Shown here piece by piece: positions 25,901-36,266 of a DNA stretch of 64,000 nt (position 1 is the first letter of the stretch; each line of letters starts with the position of its first letter). Origin of the DNA: Symsagittifera roscoffensis. Lineage: Eukaryota; Xenacoelomorpha; Acoela; Convolutidae. The notes beneath the pieces are model-generated. The model saw only the letters and a list, made by a program, of their open reading frames with translations. It had not been told where the DNA came from and made no database searches. The DNA lies in the NCBI RefSeq assembly GCF_963678635.1, contig NC_087064.1, positions 83,443,847 to 83,507,846 of the forward strand, in the 5' to 3' direction. Made by a program: the position numbers and the translations under genes.

Positions 25901-28900
25901 CATTTGATTGTTTGCTTTGACGACAATGCTTTTGGTACTATTTGAAAAGAAAACGTTTAGGGTTAGCAATGTACCCTTGTAGACGGTTATAGAGCAAGAT
26001 GTTAAAAATAACACACTTCGACACTTTCGGCCACTGATAAGTCATTAGCCCATTCAAATTGCCAGGCTCAAATTTGCTCATATGATTCAATTTTTTGTTC
26101 AGGTATTACAGTCTAAGTTTAAACACGTTGGAATGAATGGTTTGATTCGTAAATACAATAAATTTACCTGTATGTATCAATGCAACCGCCAATTTCACTT
26201 CTATGTCAATATGAATATCTTCAGGAATGAAAATAGACTTGAACTTGGGAAGAGGAATGTCGGCTATCTTTAACTTCAAACCAACGAACTCCTTTTTGTC
26301 CAACTCTTCAAGTTCCAAGTAGCTATTCGCTGTATTTTCATTGGCCTCTACATTCGACTCAACAGTGGTCAATTGCACTGAAAACATTCTGCACACAACC
26401 ACCACACAACGTCCATACATTTTAGCCGCAATCAGAAGCTCCAAAAGAATATTCAAGTCACCTATGTCACAATAAGCGGGGTGAAAAACACGCAGATTTT
26501 CCAGAACTTCCAGAGACCTCATAGACTCTTTACATTGGAAGAAACCTTGAACAACCTCATGGGCCATCTCACTGTAGCTTTCGCTGTCTATTCTGTCTTT
26601 GACAATAAGCAGATAGCGTTTCATAGCCGACTTATCTTGACCTGATTCGATCAATTTCTGCTGACATTGTAATCTTATGAGAGCAAATCTGTCGAGAGAT
26701 TCCTGAAGCGTCGGGTCAAAAGCCAGTGCTCGAGTGCAGTCTACTATAGCTTTAGAGCAGCAGCGAACAATCTCTGAAAGAACTTCAAGCCAAACTTCCG
26801 ATCTTTCCTCATACTTGGACAGCTTTCTCAGGTTATAATCGATTAACTTTTCATAAACCAATACATCTGTATTTCCCAAATGAGTGGCGATTGTGTAGAA
26901 CTGCATGGCTTTTTCTTCGTCTCCATTGGCTTCGTAGATTGCAGCTACTGTGAAGTAGGGCTCTGTCACGTTCGGACATTGCCTGATAATTTCCAGCCCC
27001 AGTTTTAGAGCTTCTTCGTCGTTCCCTCGAGCTCGGAACAGATTCGCTTGACCTGAAGCGTTTCATTCAAATTATTCTGAACACTGCACTACAGCAAAAT
27101 CATTTAAAATCGCTTCCATTATCCTAACCTATGAAAACTAAATGAAAACTTTTGTAGCACCAATTCAAATGAACATTACAAAGCTATGAGTCGGTGCTAT
27201 TTGCATGCTATTTAGAACAAAACAACACATGTTTAAAATCGAGGAAACACTAAAAGGAAACGTTATGTTGACCAAAACAATGTAGAAAAATTTGAAGACC
27301 CTCGTTAAGCCGAAAACAAAACTAGTCAAAAAAATTTCAAGCTACACAAATTTCAAGATATAAAAATTTAAAACAAGATTTCAACGACCAATCTCTTTTA
27401 AAACACGCAAAACCATAAAAAACATTCGCCCTGATTTTGCTCAATATAAGTTGATCAAGCCTATATAACAAAATCTGGCCCCATTTAACCGTAAAAAAAA
27501 TGAGAGTTAGCAAATTTACAAATACAGAACAATTTTCACTAATAGTAAAAAAAATTTTGAATAAAAAAACCAAGCTTTGGAAAAAAATTGCTTAAAAATC
27601 GTACCAGATAATATAAAATCATTTAGACACTTTCGAATTTCAGAAATAATTTGAGATTGATACTTTTGATAAAATTCACTAAACCTAAGAAAAATGGATC
27701 AATAGGTAGAAATTTTATTCTGCTGAGAAGCCTAAAATAGTCAATAGACAGTTGGAAAAAAGTCAATGAGCAGAAAAAAAATTGTACACAGAAAAAATAT
27801 ACGGACTTACTGCTTGAAAAAATTTCAACTTTCGACTTTTAAAGAAAAAAATAGATGGCCTAAGCGCTTTGAATTTCTAAAAAAATTTGTGATTGCCACT
27901 TTTCTAAAATAAAATCAACCCAATTTGAAAAAAAAACGGGATCAATATGTAAAAATTTCATTAAAAATTCCACTTTCCAGTAGGTAAAAATTCCACTTTC
28001 AAAACTAGAAGTCGATCACGTTTTTCGTGACCATTACACTCTCGATGCTCGATAGTGGAGTTTGTCTTCCTTTTTACAACGGAAATGAATTGAGCTGGAA
28101 AAAAATCATAAAGCCGCGAAAGCTCAAAATTGAGCGTGAACAAACTTTAACATTTTTCCCCGAAAAAAAAAACAAAAAAATCATCGCGACCAATATAAGA
28201 GTCTGAACTACGTTCATGGACTCTTGAAAACTAAAATCTCTTTCCGTGTTCACTACGTTTATCGACTATTAAAAATCAAATGAACAAGAGTAAGTTTTAT
28301 TTGAATTTTCAAGAAATTCACCAAGTCACCTTGAATGTGGAATTACCTGCAGTAACTGCAGGTATTTCTTACAGACAAGGTTGTTATACAATTTTGTTTA
28401 TAAAATTAACAATTGGCTAGAAATAATCTATTCATTGCATTTTCAACCTAATTCCGCTTTTAACTTTTGTAATACCAATCAGTTCAACCAAATGTAAATG
28501 CTCCTACCTAGCAACCCCTTCAAGTGTTCCGGCAACCCTTGCAGCCCCTTCTTCACGTTCCTTCCAATGCCCCCTCCTTTGCCAGACATCACGGTGCTCT
28601 TCCGATTGAACTTGGTTTCAGTCGGCTCATCCACTTCGTCCTCTTGCTGCCATGAGTGGAATCCGAGACTGTCACTGGGATCCTGCTCATCTGGCTCTGG
28701 TTTGGAAGGAGGAGGAGCCACTAAGAACTGAGTGACGTCTGGAACGGATTTGCCAGTTACTAAGTTCTCCAGAAGTTGGCGATCAATTCTCATCCCGGAA
28801 TCACACTCGATGTACCGTTCTGGATCTATAACAGCTTAGGGTGAAACACTTAGAATGAAATAACCAACCTCAAAAATCCAAATAGGAGACAACTTTTCCC

Positions 28901-31900
28901 TATAGCTGCTCTGATGTAGGGCAGTTTTTCCGGAGCCTCGATAGTTGTTAGGGCGTATCGGTTATCAATAACAATTGAAAATTCCATATCTATTGAATCC
29001 TTATTTTAAAAACTTGCTGTAGCACATCGTCGAGTCCATTCAACATTTTTCACTTACCATGATCAACTTGCACTTGTTTTCCTGGATGTTGATATGACTC
29101 GTGCCTAGACGCCGATTGGCCATTTGAAGCTGAGTCTGAATATATTATAGGCTGAGTTTGCATCTGATATGATCCTTGAGCGGATGTTGACTGGACATTT
29201 GATTCTGCAGATTGATACATATTGATATCTTGTTGTTGGTCTTCCTCCATGAAACTTCCCTCAAGATCCTCTTCATCTTCATCCTCGCCCTCCATACACC
29301 ACTGGATCAACTCTGACTCATCGATGCTGTCATTCAGACCACCTTCCAGGTTTTCGTCTAACATTGAGTCATCACCATGTTCAAAGCCCATCGGCTGCAG
29401 CGTAGCTGAAAAGAGAGGACTAATTAGAACTCGTTACAGCAGTGACAACTGAACATTTGCAATAATTTAACTAAGATTAATTTAAAATCAGCCCACGCAA
29501 AAAAAAAATAAACTGAAAACAAAGAGAACAATTCTCAAACTAATTTTAAAAAAAAGATGTGCACTAATTTTTTCGAAAAAAGAAGAACCCTAAAAAATGA
29601 TTCGCATAACCTACTAAAAGCGGCGCATTAATTCTTGTGTTCAGAAATTGATTAAACCATCAATGCACAATTTTGTTGATCCGATATTTTTGATGTATCA
29701 TAATCTATTTCGGAGAGACCTTTAATATGCATGCAGAATAGCTGGTGTCTTCACCCTTAAGTATTGTTCCATTGTGGTGTGATTTTTGTTCCGCGAGAAC
29801 ACGACCAAAAAACAGCTCTATCAAGTGAAATGAAAAAAAGTAGAAAAAGCCTCGAATAAGCAAAAACTCAGCTACGCGTAGGATTCGAATCTGCGACCTA
29901 CTGCAATATTTTGAGTCTAACGCAATATCCACTCAGTCACGCGAGCTTAACAAACGACAAACACTATTCACGAATAACGCAGCTACATAAGCTAATAAAT
30001 GGCCAATGTAATTCAACAAAATTGGCACCAAATACAAATAGACACAATTTTGCAAGTAATAATTTGGAATATATATAACAAACTGAAGGCATCCACACTA
30101 ATTTTGCATTTAACAAATCCCAAAGCATAAAGCCACATTATGTATAAGTTGTGCATTTTAAAATATTGCGAGATATATTGATATGGAAAATTTCTGAAAC
30201 AGAGTTTTTATAATTGTTATGTAGTTTGAAACAAATAACTTTTTTAGGTTCATTTGAAGAATTAAAAATGCATCATCTGTGTTAATTATTACTATTCGAA
30301 TGTCGACGCACGTGCTATGAAAAAGCTGTAAAGATGGCCCAAAAGTTCTTAATAATACACTAAGCTGATACTAGTGTAAATATGCGCTAAAAACATGTTA
30401 AGCCAAAAGTTTTACTTGCTTTTTATTCATCGGAATATAAGATCACTGAGTAGAAGCAGATCACTGAGTGAAAAAGAGGAAGCAGTAATACTCAGCTTGG
30501 AATCTCCGCCTGATATTTTATGTCTAGCAGAGACATGGCTCACAAAAAAATCAAAACTAGGTAATTAATGGCTAAAATCAAGTTTCACGGAAAACCAAAC
30601 ACAGCGATACTCAGGGGTCATGACCCAAACGAGAAAACAACAACTGCTGAGTGCTAAATCAGATCGCATGTCTTTAAATGAGAGTACTTTTGCTGAAATG
30701 TTGAAAAGTATGTTAGGCTGCGAATTAGTGTTATTTATACAGTTAATTCAAAGCAAACAAACTGGCGTTCTGTGAAAATTTGTATAAATTTTCAGATAAA
30801 CAAATGTCTGTAAACATGCCTTCTGTGGAGTTTTGAACATCAACACTAAGAGAAAAATTAGTTGTTCAAACAATTACATCGACCGCATATCGAGTGCATT
30901 TCAAAATATTGCGAGATATATTGATTTGGAAAATTCTGAAACCGAGTTTTTATGATTGTTATGTAGTTTGAAACAAATAACTTTTGTAGGTTCATTTGAA
31001 GAATTAAAAATGCATCATCTGTGTTAATTATTACTATTCGAATGTCGACGCACGTGCTATGAAAAAGCTTTAAAGGGGCCCAAAAAGTGGTACCAAGATT
31101 TGCGACTTAGATTGAAAAAAAAAATAATGGTTAGTACTAATACACTCACTTCGCAAGTGTAATCACACCACACAGGAAGAACGACACTAATTTGAGAAAA
31201 AAATTAACTAACTAAGCTTCTGCGGGGAGCCTACAAGCGATTCGTAATTGTTGATTGAGTTATGCAAGGCACTCTGGGCCAGACTGGTGCCACTAGATCC
31301 TATGACGTCATTCATGTTTCCATCACCCACAGGTACACCACTTAGCAGACTAGAGTCAAATACGCCTAAAAAGATTAACTTTTTAGATTCATTGAAAATC
31401 AAGCAAGTCACATTTTTTGAAAACTTGTTGCAATCTATATATTTGGAATTTTAAATTTCATCTTGAAAATGCTAAGAATTAAATTGTCGAAAAGACGGCT
31501 TTGTCGAACGAAAATGTTGATCCGAACATATCACTAAGTGACACTAGGTTTAGTAAATCAAGGATTTTAGGTACCTCGAGGAAAGTTATTGAAGTCTTTC
31601 TGATTTTGTTTCAGTCCTTTCCTTTCTATGCTAACTTTAAAGTGGTCGGACTACAGCAAGTTTTCTTTGCTATCTTTAATAGTTACAGTTCGTTTTCTAT
31701 TTTTTCTATTCTTAAATCACCACAGTAAAAAATAGAAAAATTTTGATAAAAATAGTCTGGACAGAGAGCTCGCCATAAATGTGTTAGTTTCAATATATTT
31801 GGATGAATCGATACAAATCTTATACATGAACAACCTCACCTGACGACGAGGAGGTCTGTCGCATTAGAGAGGGATCTGCTGGTGCAAGACAGTGCAGAAC

Positions 31901-31972
31901 TTTCTCTACCGCCTCCTCCAGCTCCATTTCTCCCCCCTTTGACCTCTGATTTCGTTGCTGATGGTCAGACAT
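10927..31972 (-). CDS. GTF3C3: General transcription factor 3C subunit 3 (TFIIIC TPR subunit), 10 exons
   Basis: Complement join of 31840-31972, 31213-31365, 29058-29405, 28508-28825, 26168-27052, 25359-25532, 24843-25021, 24365-24620, 12143-12459 and 10927-11484 gives 1,106 residues (human about 886). Intron phases agree at every junction. Exon 3 is acidic (EGEDEDEEDLEG), as in the family N-terminus. Exons 4-5 match the first TPR block (LKGLLG then QANLFRARGNDEEALKLGLE, IIRQCPNVTEPYFTVAAIYE), exons 6-7 the second (LFKLSECYHHLGDTRTAIDM), and exons 9-10 the C-terminal TPRs (PQESFYNIGRAFHQIELYPQ). The subunit bridges TFIIIC to TFIIIB during Pol III transcription of tRNA and 5S genes. Exon 8 (residues 731-815, linker-like) is the least certain: its donor GTACAC is weak and it does not align by eye. 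The ATG lies 10 nt after acceptor TTCTTTTCAG. Confidence 0.92.
11640..12068 (+). repeat. R1 dispersed repeat copy in GTF3C3 intron 9
   Basis: The copy runs from AGCCAATCGAAGATTGGAAG to CATTACTCTTAAAG and occupies about 430 of the 658 bp of the intron, ending about 75 bp from the exon 9 donor. It includes CACGTTCGTATTTGGAGAGT and the TCTTGAAAAAAAATCA segment, whose complement is a pyrimidine tract ending in CAAGA here rather than CAGG. Confidence 0.7.
14015..14206 (-). repeat. tRNA-Leu-like SINE
   Basis: On the minus strand it begins with a tRNA-Leu-like head (GTGGCTGAGTGGTTAGTGCG, then GAGACTC) and a decayed B box (GGTTGAATCCTA). A short body follows (GAGGCTTATTTCTTC, GGAGCGGCTTTTTGTAG), and it ends in a hairpin-forming GCGAAGCTTCGC before CCTCTATG. 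Similar elements lie at 23025, 29800 and 33690. Confidence 0.72.
14561..15120 (+). repeat. LINE endonuclease-domain relic, copy 1 of a 560-bp repeat
   Basis: This segment is about 98% identical, with no net length change, to 30332-30891. Around 14730-14785 the plus strand encodes SLESPPDILCLAETWL, which matches SLESPPSILCLSETWL in the endonuclease domain of the LINE at 41885-47750. It is therefore a fragment of a related LINE, inserted after GGCCCAAAAG of a SINE-like repeat. It has stop codons and no intact ORF. Confidence 0.75.
15355..15650 (+). repeat. R1 dispersed repeat copy (3' portion)
   Basis: It carries CACGTTTGTATATAGAGAGC, the CTGAAAAAAAAAC tract and CCTATATAGAGTCTTCACTA followed by TGTTCAGTGATTCTTA, which is the usual R1 right half. 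Confidence 0.6.
15660..17870. other. Unidentified intronic stretch
   Basis: AT-rich sequence of GTF3C3 intron 8 with no repeat family, terminal repeat or coding homology that I recognise. The short ORFs within it look random. Confidence 0.5.
17873..18925 (+). repeat. Minisatellite, 7 units of 145-150 bp
   Basis: The landmark ATGAACGACATACCTGACAC occurs at 17931, 18081, 18231, 18376, 18521, 18669 and 18817, giving successive spacings of 150, 150, 145, 145, 148 and 148 bp. Equal-length units sit next to each other, which points to recent local duplication of units. Near the right edge the unit breaks down into repeats of CCGAACTCCTCCGACA-like sequence. Confidence 0.93.
19072..19489. mobile_element. 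MITE-like palindromic element, ~418 bp
   Basis: The left end, TTGGGGTTTAGAAACTTAGA, matches the complement of the right end, TTGGGGGGTTTAGGAACTTA. The similarity continues inward (TTAGACGATCAGAAAATAAC on the left against its complement at 19435-19455; TTGTTTACAGAC on both arms). Internal copies of TTAGACGACAAG add nested symmetry. It has no coding capacity, and I found no clear target duplication. Confidence 0.75.
20150..20395 (+). repeat. R1 dispersed repeat copy (3' portion)
   Basis: It contains CTGTTCCATAGTGGAGCTTG, AGTCAAACCACGAAAAAG, the TTTTCCTGAAAACACG segment and TATATCAGAGTCTGAATTAA, as in other R1 right halves. Plus orientation. Confidence 0.6.
20630..22440 (+). repeat. Divergent block of the left-edge satellite family
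   Basis: About ten monomers of roughly 165-180 bp with the core CGTCATATCTCGAAAACT, GGATTTGAGCAGTCATA, GGAGGCAAGATT and CCCAACTACAGGGTTG. This is the same layout as the 1-4480 array but with consistent differences (GGAGGCAAGATT for GGACTCCAGATT). It is therefore an older, separately homogenised branch inside GTF3C3 intron 8, in the same orientation. Confidence 0.85.
22590..22690 (+). repeat. R1 dispersed repeat copy (3' end only)
   Basis: A short piece with AGTCAAACCGCGGAAAACCA, ATAGCGTGAACAAATTTTAA and CCAAGAGTCTTCAC, which correspond to the last hundred bases of R1. Confidence 0.55.
23025..23206 (-). repeat. tRNA-Leu-like SINE
   Basis: The minus strand reads TCGTGGCTGAGTGGTTAGTG, then GAGACTC, a degenerate B box, the body GAGGCTTATTTC and GAGCTGCTTTGCC, and the terminal hairpin-like AAAGCGCAGCTTCCCCTC. 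Same family and same orientation as 14015-14206. Confidence 0.7.
23650..24300 (+). repeat. R3 dispersed repeat copy (GGATAGCCGGTTACTGTGC family)
   Basis: It starts at AAGGATAGCCGGTTACTGTG with GCAAGTAGCACTGAATGTTC, then GTGATAAAAAGATCTGAACG and GTAAAATAGGCAAA. The same order is seen at 54594-55030 and 59817-60320, all in plus orientation. The 98-codon ORF at 23831-24127 overlaps this repeat and is not recognised as a gene. Confidence 0.65.
24640..24770 (+). repeat. R1 right-end piece making up GTF3C3 intron 7
   Basis: The 222-bp intron contains AGAAATCAAAAGTCGGACCA, GTGTGAACAAACTTTAGGAC and GCCTGAAAAATGAGCC, the last 130-150 bp of the R1 consensus. Read in the gene sense this includes CATTTTTCAGG, an acceptor-like site upstream of the acceptor actually assigned. 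Confidence 0.6.
27053..28507 (-). other. GTF3C3 intron 4 with R1 copy
   Basis: About 27735-28235 is a nearly full-length R1 repeat, running from AGACAGTTGGAAAAAAGTCA to CACTACGTTTATCGAC. A perfect 21-bp palindrome-like sequence, TACCTGCAGTAACTGCAGGTA, lies near 28346-28366. The rest is unremarkable AT-rich sequence. Confidence 0.6.
29800..31130 (-). repeat. Composite SINE + LINE relic in GTF3C3 intron 2
   Basis: The tRNA-Leu-like SINE head lies at about 29868-29950 on the minus strand (GCGTGACTGAGTGGATATTG, B box GATTCGAATCC). Its body continues to about 30331. The 560-bp LINE endonuclease relic (30332-30891, plus strand) follows. After it, 30892-31080 repeats about 185 bp of the body (30150-30333) before continuing as GCCCAAAAAGTGGTACCA. 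The same composite without that second body piece lies at 14015-15120. Confidence 0.7.
30332..30891 (+). repeat. LINE endonuclease-domain relic, copy 2 of the 560-bp repeat
   Basis: It corresponds base for base to 14561-15120 at a constant offset of 15,771, with about ten substitutions by eye. The SINE-like sequence on its left is only about 80% similar between the two loci. It encodes the broken endonuclease motif SLESPPDILCLAETWL. Confidence 0.78.
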
Positions 31973-31982
31973 TGCACCGTAT

Positions 31983-32043
31983 CTGAAAAGAACACAGATT
32001 GATAGACAGAGGCGAAGCTGAGCTTCGCATCGCTTGCGATACA
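31983..32043 (-). promoter_or_regulatory. Acceptor plus SINE hairpin immediately upstream of GTF3C3 start
   Basis: On the minus strand GTATCGCAAGCGATGCGAAG and GCTCAGCTTCGCCTCTGT are followed by a pyrimidine-rich CTGTGTTCTTTTCAG, ending at 31983, 10 nt before the ATG. The GCGAAGCTcAGCTTCGC hairpin belongs to the SINE tail family. The acceptor could serve cis-splicing of a 5' UTR intron or trans-splicing of a leader. Confidence 0.5.
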
Positions 32044-32339
32044 GCACAAGCAAAGCATTGCAAGCTGGCGAACAGAGACAGAAACAACTAAGTCAAAAAA
32101 GGTTGAAATTTTTTTTTGTTGAAATAAATGAAAAATTTAATTCAAAAACAATACAGTCCAGAAACAAAAAAAAAGCATTAAGTACGCTTTTACTATTAAT
32201 CAAGCGGCCACTAAGCCTAGTAAAAGGAGCAGACGACCGCTGAGCCGAAAACAGAAGAAAAAGCCAGAAGAAAATGTCGTCATAATATAGTTTGAGTGAT
32301 TTAGTTTCAAAACTTTGAAGTTTGTTATAAATTAAACTA

Positions 32340-32610
32340 GAAGAATTTGAGCAATCATATTCTGTGACAAGATTCGCAACCCTCTGAGAGTACCCTCACA
32401 ATATCCAAGAACATGAATGAGAACTTCAACGTTTTGGAATTTTTTAAAATCTATGTTTTTGAAAAAATTTTTGAAAAAATCATAAAAAACGTCATATCTC
32501 GAACTACAAGGATTTGAGAAGTGAGATTTGGAGGCAAGATTCGCAACCTTTGAGAGTACTCTGACAGCACCCATCTACAGGGTGAAAATTTCAAAAATTG
32601 AGAAACTTTT
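32340..32610 (+). repeat. Two divergent satellite monomers
   Basis: It has two monomers with GTGACAAGATTCGCAACCCT and GGAGGCAAGATTCGCAACCT, each preceded by a GAATTTGAGCAATCAT-like segment. They match the 20630-22440 branch rather than the left-edge array. Confidence 0.75.
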
Positions 32611-33689
32611 CAAAACTAAATTTTCTGCAATTTTGGGAATTTCTCTTAGGTAGCAACAAGATTTTAAATCGAGCTTCAAAAACTAGGCGTTAATGGTGTT
32701 TCACTGAACTAAACATCAGCATCTAATAATAGACTTTCATTGAAAACCAAACCATTGGAATGATATCCAACCATGACACGGGCAAAACACGCAGAAAGGA
32801 TCTGTTTTGCTTGTAATGTTATCCCCATCAACGTTAAGAAGAAAAAATTAATTATTCGCGAGCGTTTTTTGAAAATCATGAAACACCTAACACGTGGGAA
32901 GGGTTCTGGAATTTATTGCGCTTTCACGAAAAAGCCATGCCAATTTCTTACAAATTTTCAAGAGAAGTTGTTTTATGGAAAAAAGTTAGTTCCCAATTAC
33001 ACAAACTTTGCTGTCACAAGTGAAAATAATAGCGCGAACCCGTTCTTCAGCCTAGACCGACAGATAAAAAAACGCATAAAAATATAACTGTGATCGAAAA
33101 TTTTTTGCCACTTGCACAGAAAATGGCCAGAAAACTGTGTAACCCGAGCACTGGTATTCATTATTTCGGGGCACTGGTACTCAAAATTAGGGTTTTTTCT
33201 GTTATACGGCCCAAAATTATCAAATTGTTAATTGAGCTTCTGTTTTTAATTAAATCTTGACTTTCTTAGGCTGTATTTAGTTTCACTTTTAAAAAATCAG
33301 ATTGAGCAACAATGTGATGCAATTTTAAAACACAGAGACGAAGCTCAGCTGCGCACCTCTTGCGATAGAAAAATGAATGTCTCCCACTACTTGCAGACGA
33401 GCCGACAGATTGACAAATAAAAAAGTTGCATAAATATCCGAAATTTTGGAACTGAAATTACTGCACCTTAACAAAGAGAAGCTAAGCATCGACCTACATA
33501 AAAAACCATACATGGCAGGAAAAATTAACCGACAAAAATAGAGATGAAAACCGTCGAAAAAAATCGTCTACCAAAAATTTTCCTTAAATTGTCTTGATTT
33601 TACTTTGACATGCCAAGAAAAACGCAGAAATATGCCAAGAAATACGAAAATTGAACCTTAAATGAGCATCGAAACAAAAAACTTACACA

Positions 33690-33872
33690 GAAGCAAAGCT
33701 GTGCTTCTCAAACACTAGCAAGAGCACGACAAAAAGCAGCTCCATAAAGTGCTGTAAGAAAAAGCAGAAATAAGCCTCGAATTAGTTAAAAACATCGAAT
33801 TCGTCTCGGATTCGATCTGCGACCTAGAGATTATGAGACTAATACACAAACAACTCAGCCACGGACGCAATA
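33690..33872 (-). repeat. tRNA-Leu-like SINE
   Basis: The minus strand has CCGTGGCTGAGTTGTTTGTG, a degenerate B box (GATCGAATCCGAG), the body GAGGCTTATTTCTGC and GGAGCTGCTTTTTGTCG, and the tail GAGAAGCACAGCTTTGCTTC. Same orientation as the other copies. Confidence 0.68.
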
Positions 33873-34744
33873 AATCAAAAATATTAGCCACAAATAAGGC
33901 AGAGAGCAGATGCCAAGAAATTTCCAATGCTTAAGATAGTGATTATAGCAAAAGTACCACTAAATATGAAAACTTTTATTTGCCAGTTAGGTTAGAAAAA
34001 AAGCTCCTCAAATATCCAGAAAAAGGGTTCTAAGCCGATATATTATCAACCGAAACCTTTCAAGCCGAATAAGGAGAAATAACAAAAAAAAAAAGAAACT
34101 GATATACTGAAATCGCAGTAGGTAAATTTGCAACCAACCTTGGAAAAAACTAGAATACAACGGGAATTTAAAATTCAGACATGCTCAAAAATTGTCTGTT
34201 CACCACCTTTCTGTTCGTTGACGAAAGTAAAGATGACCAAAATTACAGTAATTCTGTGAACAAAGTTATCGCAGGAAATAACCAAATTATCATTTTGGGC
34301 CGTATTACAGAAAAAAAACCCAAAACTTGAGAGCAATTCGAAAAAACAAAAACAAGAAACCTTCACAAAATTCAGTGATTTTTGTATAGGCGAAATATTC
34401 AACAAAATCGACTGAGCAATGAAGTGATCGAATCATTCTAAGCTAATTTTTAACAGCTAGCGGTTTTTCACGTTAAAACTTAATTTGGTTTTTAAGGAGA
34501 GACTCAGAAATTTTCAGCCATTCATTAGGACTTTCAAGCACAAAACCGACCTCACTACAGTTAGGAAAGAAAAAATTTATTTCAATCAAAGCCCAGGTTG
34601 TAGTTATGAGACATCCATACTGTTACGTTTTGTAATTACTAAAAATCCACGAACTTTCTTAGTATTTCAGACATTTTCTACCTCAAACTTTAGAACATAG
34701 CCAGCACTCAGGCAAACCAAAAAAACTTGAACAATTTTGTCACT

Positions 34745-36130
34745 TGTATTTCGCTGTGAAAACTGATAACTCAATTCCCTTTTCAAAACAAAAAGTCGAG
34801 CACGTTGTTCGTGAACTTTAAATTTTTGCTGCTCAATAGCGGAGTTTTTTATCCTTTTAACAAAGAAAATAAACTTAACTGAATTTTTAAAAAATTACAA
34901 GTCAAATCGTGAAAAAAAATTTGAGCCTAAACAAATTTTAAGACTTACGCGAAAAAAAAAATCATCGATCTATATAATAGTTTGAACTACATTTATCGAC
35001 TCTTAATAACGATTAAGAAAATTTCCTCTGGGCGTTCTTAGAAAAAACGGGTTTAAAAGCAAAGTCAAAGCCATTTTCACGGCTAACATTGGAGATTGTA
35101 GGTAGGGCTGTCTTTGGGAAAATAATTTGAAAAGTGATTTTCAAAACAATTCAAAAATCGAAGCAGAGATATAGCAAAATGAGCGTAGACTCAAACTTAC
35201 TTTTTTTACAGAATCTCAAAATTAGTTTTTTAAAAAACAATCTCGAACTTCGAGAAAAAAATAAGATGGCCTGAAAACTCTTTCAATTTTTAGAACAATT
35301 TATGATTAACACTGTTCAAAAATAGAAGTCGATCACGTTTTTCGTGACCTTTACGTTTTTGCTGTTCGATAGTGAAGTTTTCCCTCCTTCGAACAAACAA
35401 AATGAACTAACTTGAAAAGAAATCAAAAGTCAAACCTCGAAACAATAAATTGAACCAGAACAAACTTTAAGACTTTTCCTGAAAAAAAAACAGAAAAATT
35501 GATCACGACCTATAAAGGAGTCTGAACTAAAATAATCTACTCTTAACAGAGGGAATGAAAATGTTACATTACATTGTCAAAAAAACTAATGGAAAAAGTT
35601 CAACAAACTTTAAGAACACCATAAAACTAATGGAACTTTTATGAAACTTTCAAAAATTGAAAAAAATCGATCACCTCAAAAATCTTGAACTTTTTTTCAT
35701 TTTTTTCGATAAAATTAACTAATTTTGAAACCGAAGGCATTATGCGATCTTCAAAAATAATTGATCAGATGGCGCGAAAAAACGTGAGCGACTTTAGTTC
35801 AAAAATGAAATTTATTTTTCAGAATTTTCTGCGTAATAAAAAATACCTATTCATTAATAAGTATTTCTTTTTTACGCAGGATATTCTGGAAAATAAAATC
35901 CATTTCTGAAATAATAATCATTCACGCTTTTTCACGCCATTTGCTATTTTGTTTTTATAGAGAGCATTTTGCCGTCTTTTAGTCAATGAAATTGAATTGA
36001 ACTTAAAAAGAAATCAGAAGTCAAGCCTTTAAAAATCAAACTAAAGCGTGAACAAGTCTCAAGACTGTTTCCTGAAAAAAGTATAAGAGTTCGTCTATAC
36101 AAATGTCTTCACTGCGTTCATTGACACTCA
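34745..36130 (+). repeat. Cluster of three R1 copies
   Basis: Right halves of R1 occur at about 34745-35010, 35210-35545 and 35920-36130. Each has the run AGTCGA(T/G)CACG, GTTCG or TTTAT with GAG, AAGTCAAA, CCTGAAAAAA and GTCT. All are in plus orientation and lie directly downstream of the ECSIT stop codon. Confidence 0.6.
35825..35882. repeat. Imperfect palindrome
   Basis: TTTTCTGCGTAATAAAAAATAC is mirrored by the complement of GTATTTCTTTTTTACGCAGGA with a loop of about 14 nt. It may be the core of a small inverted-repeat element. No flanking duplication was seen. Confidence 0.5.
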
Positions 36131-36266
36131 ATTATGTACATTTCATCTTATTCAGTTTTAATACTCACCATTTGCCAATTCTATTCTAATACTTCAAATC
36201 CATTTCAGTCACTTTGCACTATCCCTGGAACTATTCTAAGCTCAGAAAATAAATGAAAAATTCAAT

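Larger units (their letters stand above)
31973..36266. other. Intergenic region between GTF3C3 and ECSIT
   Basis: No gene is supported. It contains the SINE-type hairpin at 32006-32043 just upstream of GTF3C3 exon 1, two divergent satellite monomers (32340-32610), SINE copies (33335-33368 and 33690-33872), three R1 copies (34745-35010, 35210-35545, 35920-36130) and a palindrome at 35825-35882. The stretch 32620-33300 shows nothing I recognise. Confidence 0.6.

Noticed and set aside
26851-27066. 71-codon Arg/Ser-rich minus ORF
   Set aside because: Out-of-frame reading of GTF3C3 exon 5. The in-frame reading matches the TPR protein.
29868-29950. Possible tRNA-Leu gene
   Set aside because: Long-arm and T-arm pairing are broken, and the sequence is followed by a SINE body shared with three other loci.
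32773-33087. 104-codon plus ORF
   Set aside because: No homology. Its second half overlaps a SINE-like segment also found near 5040 and 6420.
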